Source: Campylobacteraceae bacterium | GTDB taxonomy: Bacteria > Campylobacterota > Campylobacteria > Campylobacterales > Campylobacteraceae | DNA: 32,830 nt | Assembly (NCBI GenBank): GCA_031274495.1 | Contig: JAISQB010000086.1 | Span: 1-32,830 of the forward strand | Direction: 5' to 3' | Part shown: piece by piece, positions 25,057 through 32,185 of the stretch | Layout: every line of letters begins with the position of its first letter | How positions within the stretch are numbered: position 1 is the stretch's first letter | Notes under the pieces: generated by a model | Told to the model about the DNA's origin: nothing | Database searches by the model: none | What the model saw: the letters and a program-made list of their open reading frames with translations, nothing else | Translations under genes and position numbers: made by a program

Positions 25057-25547
25057 TAGAGCTTATAGTGTTGGATGTCGATGGCTGCTTGACCGATGGG
25101 ACTATATTTTATACCAATGAGGGCGAGGCGGCGAAAGCTTTTAATGTAAGGGATGGTTTTGGTATCGTCTGCTGGCAAAAAATAGGCAAAAAATGCGCGA
25201 TTATCACGGGTAAGAGTTCAAAATTTGTCGAGCATAGAGCCAAGGATTTGGGCATTAAGTATGTTTTTCAAGGGGTGCAGGATAAGTTGGGGGTATTAAA
25301 AGAGCTATTAAAGGAGCTCAATTTAGAGCTTCATAATGTAGCCGCTATCGGAGACGATACGAATGATTACAAGCAACTAAAAAGCGTCGGATGGTCGTTT
25401 GCGCCTGCGGATGCGTTGCCTTTTATCCGCACACAAGTTAAGACTGTTTTGAAAAACAGTGGCGGCAGGGGTGCGGTAAGAGAGATGATAGAAACTATCG
25501 TTGATGAAGAGAATTTGCGCGGGGAGTTTGAAAAACCTTGGTTGTAA
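25053..25547 (+). CDS. kdsC: 3-deoxy-D-manno-octulosonate 8-phosphate phosphatase
   Basis: HAD-family phosphatase that makes free Kdo for lipopolysaccharide inner core. Its 164 residues match the minimal KdsC type without a cap domain. Motif I DVDGCLTDG is at 8-16, with AKAFNVRDGFGIVCW as substrate segment. Motif II lies in AIITGKSS. Motif III/IV is GDDTNDYKQL. The C-terminal GRGAVREMIE tail is typical of KdsC. The start is GTG, overlapping the hisB stop (GTGA). It precedes lptC and lptA, the usual LPS synthesis/export linkage. Confidence 0.94.
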   Translation: MIELIVLDVDGCLTDGTIFYTNEGEAAKAFNVRDGFGIVCWQKIGKKCAIITGKSSKFVEHRAKDLGIKYVFQGVQDKLGVLKELLKELNLELHNVAAIGDDTNDYKQLKSVGWSFAPADALPFIRTQVKTVLKNSGGRGAVREMIETIVDEENLRGEFEKPWL

Positions 25548-26062
25548 AGATACTCTACTATTTTTTGTGCATTTTTTTTATCGTTATATTTATGCTTGTG
25601 TCGCAGGATTCTTACTCGTTGGATTTTGAAGAGTTTGGCGAAAGCAAGCCCACGATAGAGTTTTTTAACATAAAAGATTATAAGATTACCGCTAATGGAG
25701 CGGATGTGTACTCTACGGCGAGTAGGGCGCAGAGGTTTGCAGATAGGGATATTTTGTACGATATTGATGTATTGATGGTAAAACAAGAGGGTATGGATAG
25801 GTTGAAGTCTGATAACGGTACTCGCAAAGATGATATTTTGTATTTGAACGGAAATGTCAAGTATGAAAAGGCCGACTCATCTTCTTTGGTAGCTGAATCG
25901 GTGGAGTATCATGAGCTCAATAAAACGCTCGTGGGCAAGAGTCCTTTTGTGTTTGAGGGTAGGGGGGTCAAAACTTTTGGTGATTCGTTTACGTATGATG
26001 TAAAGAACGGCAAAATGGAAGCTCAAAATGTTAGAGTATTGATTCAAATGAGGGACAAATGA
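25538..26062 (+). CDS. lptC: LptC-like LPS export protein
   Basis: Probable bitopic periplasmic component of the Lpt bridge that passes LPS from LptBFG to LptA. The 174 residues start with one membrane helix at about 4-22 (KILYYFLCIFFIVIFMLV). A beta-jellyroll-like domain follows, with strands such as YKITANGADVYST, VKYEKADSSSLVAESVEYH and VKTFGDSFTYDVKNGKMEA. The start is TTG, 10 bases inside kdsC; no better start precedes the membrane helix. Assignment rests on the topology, the OstA-like strand pattern and position between kdsC and lptA. It overlaps lptA by 4 bases. Confidence 0.8.
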   Translation: MVVKILYYFLCIFFIVIFMLVSQDSYSLDFEEFGESKPTIEFFNIKDYKITANGADVYSTASRAQRFADRDILYDIDVLMVKQEGMDRLKSDNGTRKDDILYLNGNVKYEKADSSSLVAESVEYHELNKTLVGKSPFVFEGRGVKTFGDSFTYDVKNGKMEAQNVRVLIQMRDK

Positions 26063-26529
26063 GGATTGTAATTTTGTTTTTGGCGATGAGCTCTTTTATT
26101 TTTGCGGCGCAAGTTGAAGTGATCGCCAAGAATGCTATCATGAATGAAAAGGAGCTAAAGGGTTACCTTAGTGGAAATGTCGTTATAACAAAGGATTTAG
26201 ATAAGCTCATGGGCGACAAGCTAACGATAGAGTATAGCAAAAAAGAGGAGCCTTTTAGATATGAGATGAGCGGCAATATCAAAGCGGATATAACTATGAA
26301 TAACAAACGCTACCGAGCCAGTGGAAATAACCTTGTGTATGATGTGAAGCCGAATGTATATACTCTCACGGGAGATGCATTTTTGGAAGAGTCTGATACC
26401 AATAGAAGAGTTTACGGCGATATGATTACGGTCGATCAAAATAACGGCACTTACGCTGTGAACGGAAGTGAACAGCAACCTGTGAGATTCATCTTTCAGA
26501 TAGACGATACGAGAACGGAGATAAGGTAG
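26059..26529 (+). CDS. lptA: LptA/OstA-like periplasmic LPS transport protein
   Basis: Periplasmic beta-jellyroll bridge that carries LPS to the outer membrane. The 156 residues have a signal peptide (MRIVILFLAMSSFIFAA, cleaved near residue 17) and a mature OstA-like N domain. The repeated strand pattern is seen in GYLSGNVVITKDLDKLMGDK, EMSGNIKADITMNNKRYRA and YTLTGDAFLEESDT. The ATG overlaps the lptC stop (ATGA). The order kdsC-lptC-lptA-engB is the same as in Campylobacter. Confidence 0.88.
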   Translation: MRIVILFLAMSSFIFAAQVEVIAKNAIMNEKELKGYLSGNVVITKDLDKLMGDKLTIEYSKKEEPFRYEMSGNIKADITMNNKRYRASGNNLVYDVKPNVYTLTGDAFLEESDTNRRVYGDMITVDQNNGTYAVNGSEQQPVRFIFQIDDTRTEIR

Positions 26530-26530
26530 G

Positions 26531-27136
26531 GTGGTAAGAGTTATCAGCGCCGAATTTGTCAAATCCTCGCCTGGTATCACGGAAGCGTTGGATGAGGGCG
26601 TTATGGAAGTTCTGTTTTTGGGGCGTAGCAATGTGGGCAAAAGCTCTCTGATAAACGCTCTGTGTGCTAAACGCCAACTCGCCAAAAGCTCCTCCACGCC
26701 GGGCAAAACGCAGCTTATCAACTTTTTTGACATCATATATGAAGACGACGATAAAAACAGATACAACGCGCGCTTTACGGACCTGCCCGGATTTGGTTAC
26801 GCGAAAGTTTCAAAAGAGAAGAAAAAAGAGTGGAGCGAAGCTTTAAATACATTCATCAAAAAAAGGCTCTCCGTGAGGCTTTTTATCCACCTGATAGACG
26901 CGCGCCACACCGACCTTGAGATAGATAAAGGGGTAAAAAGTTATATCGACTCTATCTTAAGAGCCGACCAAAAGGTCTTAAACATCTACACAAAAGCGGA
27001 TAAATTGACGCAAAAAGAGTCTTCGGCTATACTTAGGCAAGACAAAAACGCCCTGCTTGTATCGGTGCTCAAAAAACGCGGTATCGACGAGGCGAATGAG
27101 AAAATTTTTAGTTTATTGTTTGGAAAAGAGAGATGA
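26531..27136 (+). CDS. engB: Ribosome biogenesis GTPase EngB (YsxC/YihA)
   Basis: GTPase needed for 50S subunit assembly, 201 residues. G1 is GRSNVGKSS (31-39). The switch region is SSSTPGKTQLINFF, G3 is DLPGFGYAKVS, G4 TKADK, and G5 near LVSVLKKRG. The start is GTG, one base after the lptA stop, with AGGTAGG immediately before it. It overlaps the acetyltransferase gene by 4 bases. Confidence 0.96.
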   Translation: MVRVISAEFVKSSPGITEALDEGVMEVLFLGRSNVGKSSLINALCAKRQLAKSSSTPGKTQLINFFDIIYEDDDKNRYNARFTDLPGFGYAKVSKEKKKEWSEALNTFIKKRLSVRLFIHLIDARHTDLEIDKGVKSYIDSILRADQKVLNIYTKADKLTQKESSAILRQDKNALLVSVLKKRGIDEANEKIFSLLFGKER

Positions 27137-27591
27137 TTATCTATAGAAAAGCGACACTTGATGATATAAAGGAGATACAAGAGCTCGTGCGCGAAGAGGT
27201 GATAAACGGTATCATCTTGCCGCGTGCGGACGACGAAGTAGCCACAAATATACGCTCGTATACTTTGGCTGAAAAGAACGGCAAAGTCGTAGGACTCTCG
27301 GCGCTTCACATACATGCACCGCACCTTGCGGAGGTAAGGAGTATAGTAGTAAGAGGCGATTTGAGAGGTAACGGCGTGGGGGCACAAATAGTTAAAAAAC
27401 TTTTGGAAGAGGGCAAAAAACTTGGATTAAAACAGGTATTTACACTCACATACCAAAAAGAGTTTTTTGAGAAACTCTCATTTAAAGAGATACCAAAAGA
27501 GTCTTTGCCGACAAGCAAGATTTGGGCGGATTGTATAAAATGCAAACATTTTCCGGTATGCGACGAAATAGCTCTCATCATCAATATTTGA
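27133..27591 (+). CDS. argA: Short-form N-acetylglutamate synthase (ArgA-like GNAT acetyltransferase)
   Basis: A 152-residue GNAT acetyltransferase without the amino-acid-kinase domain of classical ArgA. The pattern matches the short ArgA type (as in Mycobacterium Rv2747): GIILPRADDE near the start, HLAEVRSIVVRGDLRGNGVGAQIVKKLLEE (acetyl-CoA pyrophosphate loop RGNGVG), VFTLTYQKEFFEKLSFKEI, and a C-terminal WADCIKCKHFPVCDEIA with three Cys. It would make N-acetylglutamate for the first step of arginine synthesis, consistent with argG elsewhere in the window. Specificity among GNAT enzymes is inferred from these motifs. Overlaps engB by 4 bases and the next gene by tens of bases. Confidence 0.78.
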   Translation: MIIYRKATLDDIKEIQELVREEVINGIILPRADDEVATNIRSYTLAEKNGKVVGLSALHIHAPHLAEVRSIVVRGDLRGNGVGAQIVKKLLEEGKKLGLKQVFTLTYQKEFFEKLSFKEIPKESLPTSKIWADCIKCKHFPVCDEIALIINI

Positions 27592-28022
27592 AGCTAACTA
27601 TTTTAGCTTTAGCGTTGGTGCTTTATCAGATATTTTCGAGTGTCTATGTTTTTCTCTCTCCGCTCGTGGGCTTTTTTTTCGTCTATATCGTTAAAAATTT
27701 TAAGCGCGACAGCCTTGAACTTTATCTGGCGCTTGCATATATGGCTTTTTTTGAGTTAAATCAGGGATTTTATCTCTTCTCTATCGCGCTACTGTTCGCG
27801 CTGTTTTATAACTTTTTAAAACCCCGTATTGAGGCGGTGTTTGAAAATGAGTCGTGGATCATCGCGATAACCGTTGTGAGTGCCTATATGGGGCTCTTTT
27901 TAATCAACTCGCTTTTGGCGTATTTCTTTGACGGAGAGTTTTTCTATCTTAGCATAGTCTACTTTTTTTATATAGTCATTGATACGATTTTGGCGATACT
28001 TTTTTTAAAGCACAGCACATGA
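27558..28022 (+). CDS. Predicted membrane protein in MreD position before PBP2
   Basis: Hydrophobic protein of about 154 residues with four to five membrane helices, for example LKLTILALALVLYQIFSSVYVF, a second around LVGFFFVYIVK, LYLALAYMAFFELNQGFYLF, and ITVVSAYMGLFLINSLLAYFF. It ends 4 bases inside mrdA. Size, topology and location directly before the elongasome transpeptidase fit MreD, but I do not recognise MreD signature residues, so no symbol is given. A gene in the same place exists in C. jejuni (Cj0651 region). The frame opens at TTG 27522; ATG codons occur at 27540 and 27558. None has a clear SD, so the start is uncertain. All starts overlap argA. Confidence 0.8.
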   Translation: MRRNSSHHQYLKLTILALALVLYQIFSSVYVFLSPLVGFFFVYIVKNFKRDSLELYLALAYMAFFELNQGFYLFSIALLFALFYNFLKPRIEAVFENESWIIAITVVSAYMGLFLINSLLAYFFDGEFFYLSIVYFFYIVIDTILAILFLKHST

Positions 28023-29815
28023 AACGCGTCTATATAGTACTATTTTTCTTTGCTATCGTGTGGCTTTTATTGATAGGTCGCGTATTTTATCTTAGCGTCA
28101 AACTGAATCCATACTACGAAGAACTTGCCAATAAAAACGCCATCAAAGTAGAACATTTGCCGCCTCTAAGAGGTCTTATCTATGATAGAAAAAACCGCCC
28201 GCTTGCCGTCAATCAATTGGGCTTCGCGATAGGTATCAAGCCACAATTAAGCTCACAATCAAAAAAGGAAGTATTAGAAAAAGAGTTAGACTTTTTAGTG
28301 CGTGAAATCCCATCACTAAACAAAGAGAAGCTCAAATCCCGCTATGTCAAAAACGACTCCCTTTATGAACACGACTTCGTGCAAGTGGTGGACTTTTTGC
28401 TTCACGATGAAGTGATAGCGAGCTTTTCAAAGATAAACCTACGCGAAAATCTCTCCATCTACCCGATATCGCGCCGCTACTATCCGTACGGCACGACGAC
28501 ATCGCACATAGTAGGCTATGTGGGAAGGGCAAACCGCGAAGATTATGTCGACCCCATAGCCAAACTTACGGGCTCTATCGGCAGAATGGGTATAGAGAAA
28601 TACTACAACGACATCTTAAAAGGCGAGAGCGGCATACAGCTTAGCAAAGTAAATGCGCTCAACAAACAGATGGAACTCATAGAGCGAAAAGCGCCTGTGA
28701 GTAAAGATATATACCTCAGTATAGATGTGGAGCTGCAAAAGTATATCTCGTCGTTATTCACGGACAAATCAGGCTCTGCGATAGTAGTTGATTTGAGCGA
28801 CGGCTCTATCTTGTCGGCTGTGAGCTTTCCCGAATATGACCCAAATAAATTCGTAGCCGGCATTTCACACGAGGATTGGAAAGTGCTCTCAAACGACTTT
28901 AACCACCCGTTCACCAATAAATTTATAAACGGACTCTATCCACCTGGCTCCGTTATAAAGATGGGTATGGCACTCTCGTTTTTAAATACAAAAGAGATAA
29001 CCCCAAGCACGACTTTTGACTGCAAAGGGTCGATGGAGTTCGGCGGGCGGACATTTAGGTGTTGGAAACACGACGGACACGGCATCACAAATTTGAAAAA
29101 AGCCATCAGAGAGAGCTGCGACACATACTTTTACGAAGGCTCTTTGAAGGTGGGGATTGACGCTATCTCGCCTGTATTAGAGCGGCTTGGATTTGGTACG
29201 AAGACGGGGGTGGATCTGCCCAATGAATTTATCGGCGTTGTGCCGAGCAAAGAGTGGAAGATGAAACGCTACGGTGAGTCGTGGTTTCACGGCGAGACTA
29301 TCATCTCCTCTATCGGTCAGGGCTTTTTTCTGACGACCTCTATGCAGATAGCAAGACATACGGCGATGTTAGCTACAGGGCAAAATATCACGCCGCACTT
29401 TTTGCAGAAGATAAATAACAATATAATGCAGTATGATATGAGCGATACTGTATTTAACGATACGGAGAAGCGCTATCTGCCGTTGATACGGGAGTCGATG
29501 ATGGAGGTGAGCAATAACCCAATGGGTACAGCTTACCGCAATACGCGAAACTCCAAAGTAAAAATTGCCGGTAAAACCGGAACCGCGCAAGTCATAAGCC
29601 TGCCCCAAGAAGAAAAGCTAAGAATGAAAGAGAATGAATTGGAGTACTATCAGCGCTCTCACGGATGGTTTACCTCTTTTGGTCCCTACAAAAACCCAAA
29701 ATACGCAGTAACCGTCATAGTAGAACACGCCGGCGGCACCGGACCGGCAACATCGTTGGCGTCCAGTATTTATAATAAACTTTACGAGCTTGGTTATATC
29801 ACGAGCTTGGAGTAG
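28019..29815 (+). CDS. mrdA: Penicillin-binding protein 2, elongasome transpeptidase
   Basis: Class B PBP that cross-links peptidoglycan during cylindrical growth with RodA and MreB. Its 598 residues have an N-terminal membrane anchor at about 4-27, a PBP dimerisation domain at about 45-215 (start RGLIYDRKNRPLA) and a transpeptidase domain. Active-site motifs are complete: SxxK as S311-V-I-K314 in LYPPGSVIKMG, SxD-type S366-C-D368 in RESCDTYFYEG (typical of PBP2), and K519-T-G521 in IAGKTGTAQV. Last gene of the run that starts at nadK, overlapping the membrane-protein gene by 4 bases and followed by a strong terminator. Confidence 0.97.
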   Translation: MKRVYIVLFFFAIVWLLLIGRVFYLSVKLNPYYEELANKNAIKVEHLPPLRGLIYDRKNRPLAVNQLGFAIGIKPQLSSQSKKEVLEKELDFLVREIPSLNKEKLKSRYVKNDSLYEHDFVQVVDFLLHDEVIASFSKINLRENLSIYPISRRYYPYGTTTSHIVGYVGRANREDYVDPIAKLTGSIGRMGIEKYYNDILKGESGIQLSKVNALNKQMELIERKAPVSKDIYLSIDVELQKYISSLFTDKSGSAIVVDLSDGSILSAVSFPEYDPNKFVAGISHEDWKVLSNDFNHPFTNKFINGLYPPGSVIKMGMALSFLNTKEITPSTTFDCKGSMEFGGRTFRCWKHDGHGITNLKKAIRESCDTYFYEGSLKVGIDAISPVLERLGFGTKTGVDLPNEFIGVVPSKEWKMKRYGESWFHGETIISSIGQGFFLTTSMQIARHTAMLATGQNITPHFLQKINNNIMQYDMSDTVFNDTEKRYLPLIRESMMEVSNNPMGTAYRNTRNSKVKIAGKTGTAQVISLPQEEKLRMKENELEYYQRSHGWFTSFGPYKNPKYAVTVIVEHAGGTGPATSLASSIYNKLYELGYITSLE

Positions 29816-29853
29816 GCGCGTTACGTGTGCATAATTCGATAGAATTAAGCGAC

Positions 29854-29888
29854 GAGGAATCTTAAATATTGCGCTATAAAGATTCCTC
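29854..29888 (+). terminator. Rho-independent terminator after mrdA
   Basis: A 10-bp perfect stem GAGGAATCTT (29854-29863) / AAGATTCCTC (29879-29888) followed by ATTTTTT. It ends the long plus-strand run and stands between two convergent genes. A near-identical hairpin recurs at 32097-32126. Confidence 0.85.
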
Positions 29889-29921
29889 ATTTTTTATGAA
29901 AATATCGGAAATTTGGTATAG

Positions 29922-30650
29922 TTATTTTTTTAGCTCCGCGACCTCTTCGCAACCCTTTTGCTCTTCCAAGTCGCACGCTTTGCCAAAATACTCAAGAGCT
30001 TTGTTTGCATTTTTTTTAACACCTTCGCCATTATGATATATTGCACCTAAATTATAGCAACCGCCGCCATCTTTTCCGTCGCAGGCTTTTTTGAAAAATT
30101 CGGCAGCTTTAAGATAATCTTGTTTAACGCCGTTGCCGTCATAATGCATTGCACCCAAACTATAGCAGCCGTCGATCTCTTTTCCATCGCAAGCTTTTTT
30201 GTACAATTCGGCAGTTTTAAGATAGTCTTGTTTAACGCCGTTGCCAAAATCATACATTAGACCCAAGCTATAACAACCCGTAGCATATCCTTTATCGCAA
30301 GCTTTTTTGTACAGTTCGGCAGCTTTAAGATAGTCTTGCTTAACGCCGTTGCCGCCATCATACAATGTGCCCAAACTGTAGCAACTAACAGTCTCTCCTC
30401 CATCACAAGCTTTTTTGTATAACTCAGCGGCTTGCAAGTAGTCTTGCTTAACGCCTTTGCCAAAATCATACATCGCTCCTAAAGTGAAGCAACTAAAATT
30501 GCGTTTGCTATCGCAGGATCTTTGAAGAAGTTGAACCACTTTCGTATAATCGCCGCTATCGTAAGCCTTTAGCGCATCATCAACATCATCCGCAAAAGTT
30601 ACACTTGTAAATAGAGCTATCCCAACAAGACACTTCAAAACTGTTTTCAC
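29922..30650 (-). CDS. Secreted cysteine-rich Sel1-repeat protein (Hcp-like), paralog 1
   Basis: A 242-residue protein with a signal peptide (MKTVLKCLVGIALFTSVTFA) followed by 36-residue Sel1-like alpha-alpha repeats. Each repeat contains a Cys-x7-Cys pair, as in ACDGGETVSC and ACDKGYATGC. Six such pairs are present. In Helicobacter Hcp proteins the equivalent pairs form disulfides that brace each repeat. Typical repeat text is LGTLYDGGNGVKQDYLKAAEL. Hcp proteins are periplasmic or secreted, and some bind penicillins or act on host cells; function here is unknown. The frame extends to a TTG at 30653, but the GTG at 30650 is preferred because paralog 2 starts with GTG at the same place and both have GGGAG five bases upstream. 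Confidence 0.9.
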   Translation of the reverse strand: MKTVLKCLVGIALFTSVTFADDVDDALKAYDSGDYTKVVQLLQRSCDSKRNFSCFTLGAMYDFGKGVKQDYLQAAELYKKACDGGETVSCYSLGTLYDGGNGVKQDYLKAAELYKKACDKGYATGCYSLGLMYDFGNGVKQDYLKTAELYKKACDGKEIDGCYSLGAMHYDGNGVKQDYLKAAEFFKKACDGKDGGGCYNLGAIYHNGEGVKKNANKALEYFGKACDLEEQKGCEEVAELKK

Positions 30651-30683
30651 CAAAACTCCCTTTTTATAAAATAATTACTTGTA

Positions 30684-30689
30684 ATTTTA
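30684..30689 (-). promoter_or_regulatory. Promoter -10 box (TAAAAT) of Hcp-like paralog 1
   Basis: On the minus strand TTTTTGT then TAAAAT (30684-30689) lies about 33 bases before the GTG start. The same 16-base block (30683-30698) recurs before paralog 2 (32005-32020), so it is conserved between the two duplicated units. T-tract plus -10 is the Campylobacterota style. The rest of the 161-base gap holds no gene. Confidence 0.55.
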
Positions 30690-30811
30690 ACAAAAATTCA
30701 TTTTATTTGATTTAAATGATAGAAATATTTTTTATTAATTTATATAGTGTGTAATTTTAGACAGTGCAAAGTGATAATGGGGTGCACAAATCTTGCGATG
30801 ACGAAAAATAG

Positions 30812-31972
30812 TTATTTTTTTAATCTCGCGTAACTTTCGCAGCCTAATTGAAATTTCAAATCACACGCCTTGCTGTAATATTCAAGCGCTTTACTCATGT
30901 CCCTTGTGACACCATTGCCGTTATGATACACTACGCCCAAGTTATGGCAACTAAGAGCCACGCCGCCATCGCAAGCTTTCTTGAAAGCTTCAGTAGCTTC
31001 GAGATAATCCTGCTTAACGCCTTTGCCGCCTGTATATATTATGCCCAAATCGCTACAGCCGCTAACATTTCCGCCATCACACGCTTTTTTGAAAAATTCT
31101 GCAGCCTTGAGATAATCCTGTTCGACACCTTTGCCGCCCGCATATATCATACCCAAATTGCCACAGCTACCGGTATTTCCGCCGTCACACGCTTTTTTGA
31201 AAGCTTCGGCAGCTTTGAGATAGTCTCGCTTGATACCTTTGCCGCCCGCATATATTATGCCCAAATCACCGCAACTATCAGTATGTCCGCCATCGCAAGC
31301 TTTTTGAAAAGATTCGGCAACTTTAAAATAGTCCTGCTTGACACCTTTACCCTCACTATATATCACACCCAAATTGCTACAACCAATAGCATCTCCGCCG
31401 TCACACGCTTTTTTGAAAAATTCGGCAGCTTTAAAATAGTCCTGCTCGACACCTTTACCTTCGCTATATATTGCACCTAAATTTCTACAGCCAATAGCAT
31501 CTTCGTTATCGCAAGTTTTTTTGAAAAATTCAGCAGCCTTAAAATGATCTTGCCCAACACCCTCACCGCCATCATACATTGAAGCCAAATTGCTGCAACC
31601 ATCAATGCTTCCGCCATCACAAGCTTTTTTGTACAGTTCGACAGCTTTAAAATGGTCTTGCCCAACGCCTATACCAAAATTATACATTGCGCCCAAGCTA
31701 TAGCAGCCAACAGCCTCTTCTACATCACACGCTCTTTTGTAAAATTCGACAGCTTTAGGATAATCTTGTTTAACGCCATTACCAAAATCATACATTGCAC
31801 CCAAATTAAAGCAGCTAAAACCATGTCCGTCATCGCAAGCTTTTTGAAAAAACAAAGCCGCCTTCGTGTAATTACCGGACATGTAAGCTTCAAATGCCTC
31901 ATCGGCATCATCCGCAAAAGCCGCGCCTATAAATAAGACTATCATTGCAAGACACTTTAAAACTATTTTCAC
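30812..31972 (-). CDS. Secreted cysteine-rich Sel1-repeat protein (Hcp-like), paralog 2
   Basis: The longest of the three paralogs, 386 residues, with signal peptide MKIVLKCLAMIVLFIGAAFA and ten Cys-x7-Cys Sel1-type repeats. Examples are ACDDGHGFSC, TCDNEDAIGC, ACDGGNTGSC and ACDLKFQLGC. Repeats in the middle (about residues 150-340) are nearly identical (IYAGGKGVEQDYLKAAEFFK and variants), pointing to recent internal repeat amplification. The C-terminal cap LGCESYARLKK matches that of paralog 3. Start is GTG with GGGAG five bases upstream. Predicted as a periplasmic or secreted solenoid for protein or peptidoglycan binding; no catalytic motif is evident. Confidence 0.92.
   Translation of the reverse strand: MKIVLKCLAMIVLFIGAAFADDADEAFEAYMSGNYTKAALFFQKACDDGHGFSCFNLGAMYDFGNGVKQDYPKAVEFYKRACDVEEAVGCYSLGAMYNFGIGVGQDHFKAVELYKKACDGGSIDGCSNLASMYDGGEGVGQDHFKAAEFFKKTCDNEDAIGCRNLGAIYSEGKGVEQDYFKAAEFFKKACDGGDAIGCSNLGVIYSEGKGVKQDYFKVAESFQKACDGGHTDSCGDLGIIYAGGKGIKRDYLKAAEAFKKACDGGNTGSCGNLGMIYAGGKGVEQDYLKAAEFFKKACDGGNVSGCSDLGIIYTGGKGVKQDYLEATEAFKKACDGGVALSCHNLGVVYHNGNGVTRDMSKALEYYSKACDLKFQLGCESYARLKK
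30812..31972 (-). repeat. 108-bp periodic coding repeats in Hcp-like paralog 2
   Basis: The DNA shows about ten imperfect copies of a 108-bp unit (36 codons), each containing motifs like GCTTTTTTGAAA, TTTGCCGCC and TATATTATGCCCAAAT on the plus strand. The same unit occurs six times in each of the flanking paralogs. It reflects Sel1 repeat amplification and gives a substrate for recombination between the three genes. Confidence 0.85.
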
Positions 31973-32005
31973 TCAAACTCCCTTTACAAAAAAGAATTAC
32001 CGACA

Positions 32006-32011
32006 ATTTTA
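32006..32011 (-). promoter_or_regulatory. Promoter -10 box (TAAAAT) of Hcp-like paralog 2
   Basis: On the minus strand TTTTTGT followed by TAAAAT (32006-32011) lies about 33 bases before the GTG start, at the same spacing as before paralog 1. A second shared block, TTTATATAGTGT at 32061-32072 (30739-30750 in the other copy), lies farther upstream and may be another regulatory site. The 213-base gap 31973-32185 otherwise holds only the repeated hairpin. Confidence 0.55.
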
Positions 32012-32096
32012 ACAAAAATTTATTGTATTTGGTCTAAATAGTTGAAATATTTCTTATTGATTTATATAGTGTATAATTTAGGCAGAGTGAGGTGGC

Positions 32097-32126
32097 GAGG
32101 AATCTTTTTGGCTATAAAGATTCCTC
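32097..32126. repeat. Second copy of the mrdA-terminator hairpin
   Basis: Stem GAGGAATCTTT (32097-32107) / AAAGATTCCTC (32116-32126), loop 8 bases, followed on the plus strand by ATTTTCTACGAGAATATCGG. The same stem, the sequence CTATAAAGATTCCTCATTTT, and the downstream AATATCGGAA element occur after mrdA at 29854-29910. It therefore looks like a duplicated terminator carried along with a Sel1 cassette. It could serve as a terminator for paralog 3, though the minus strand lacks a T-tail. Confidence 0.7.
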
Positions 32127-32185
32127 ATTTTCTACGAGAATATCGGAACGATGAAATATAATGCGCAAATTTAGCGATGAAATAG

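Noticed and set aside
30651-30653. TTG at 30653 as start of Hcp-like paralog 1.
   Set aside because: Paralog 2 begins at a GTG aligned with the GTG at 30650, with GGGAG at the same distance, so the one-codon-longer start is less likely.
30848-31480. Long plus-strand open frame (210 codons) opposite the Hcp-like paralog 2.
   Set aside because: It is the antisense of a 108-bp periodic coding repeat; frames stay open by periodicity, and the predicted protein is only a repeat of one low-complexity pattern.
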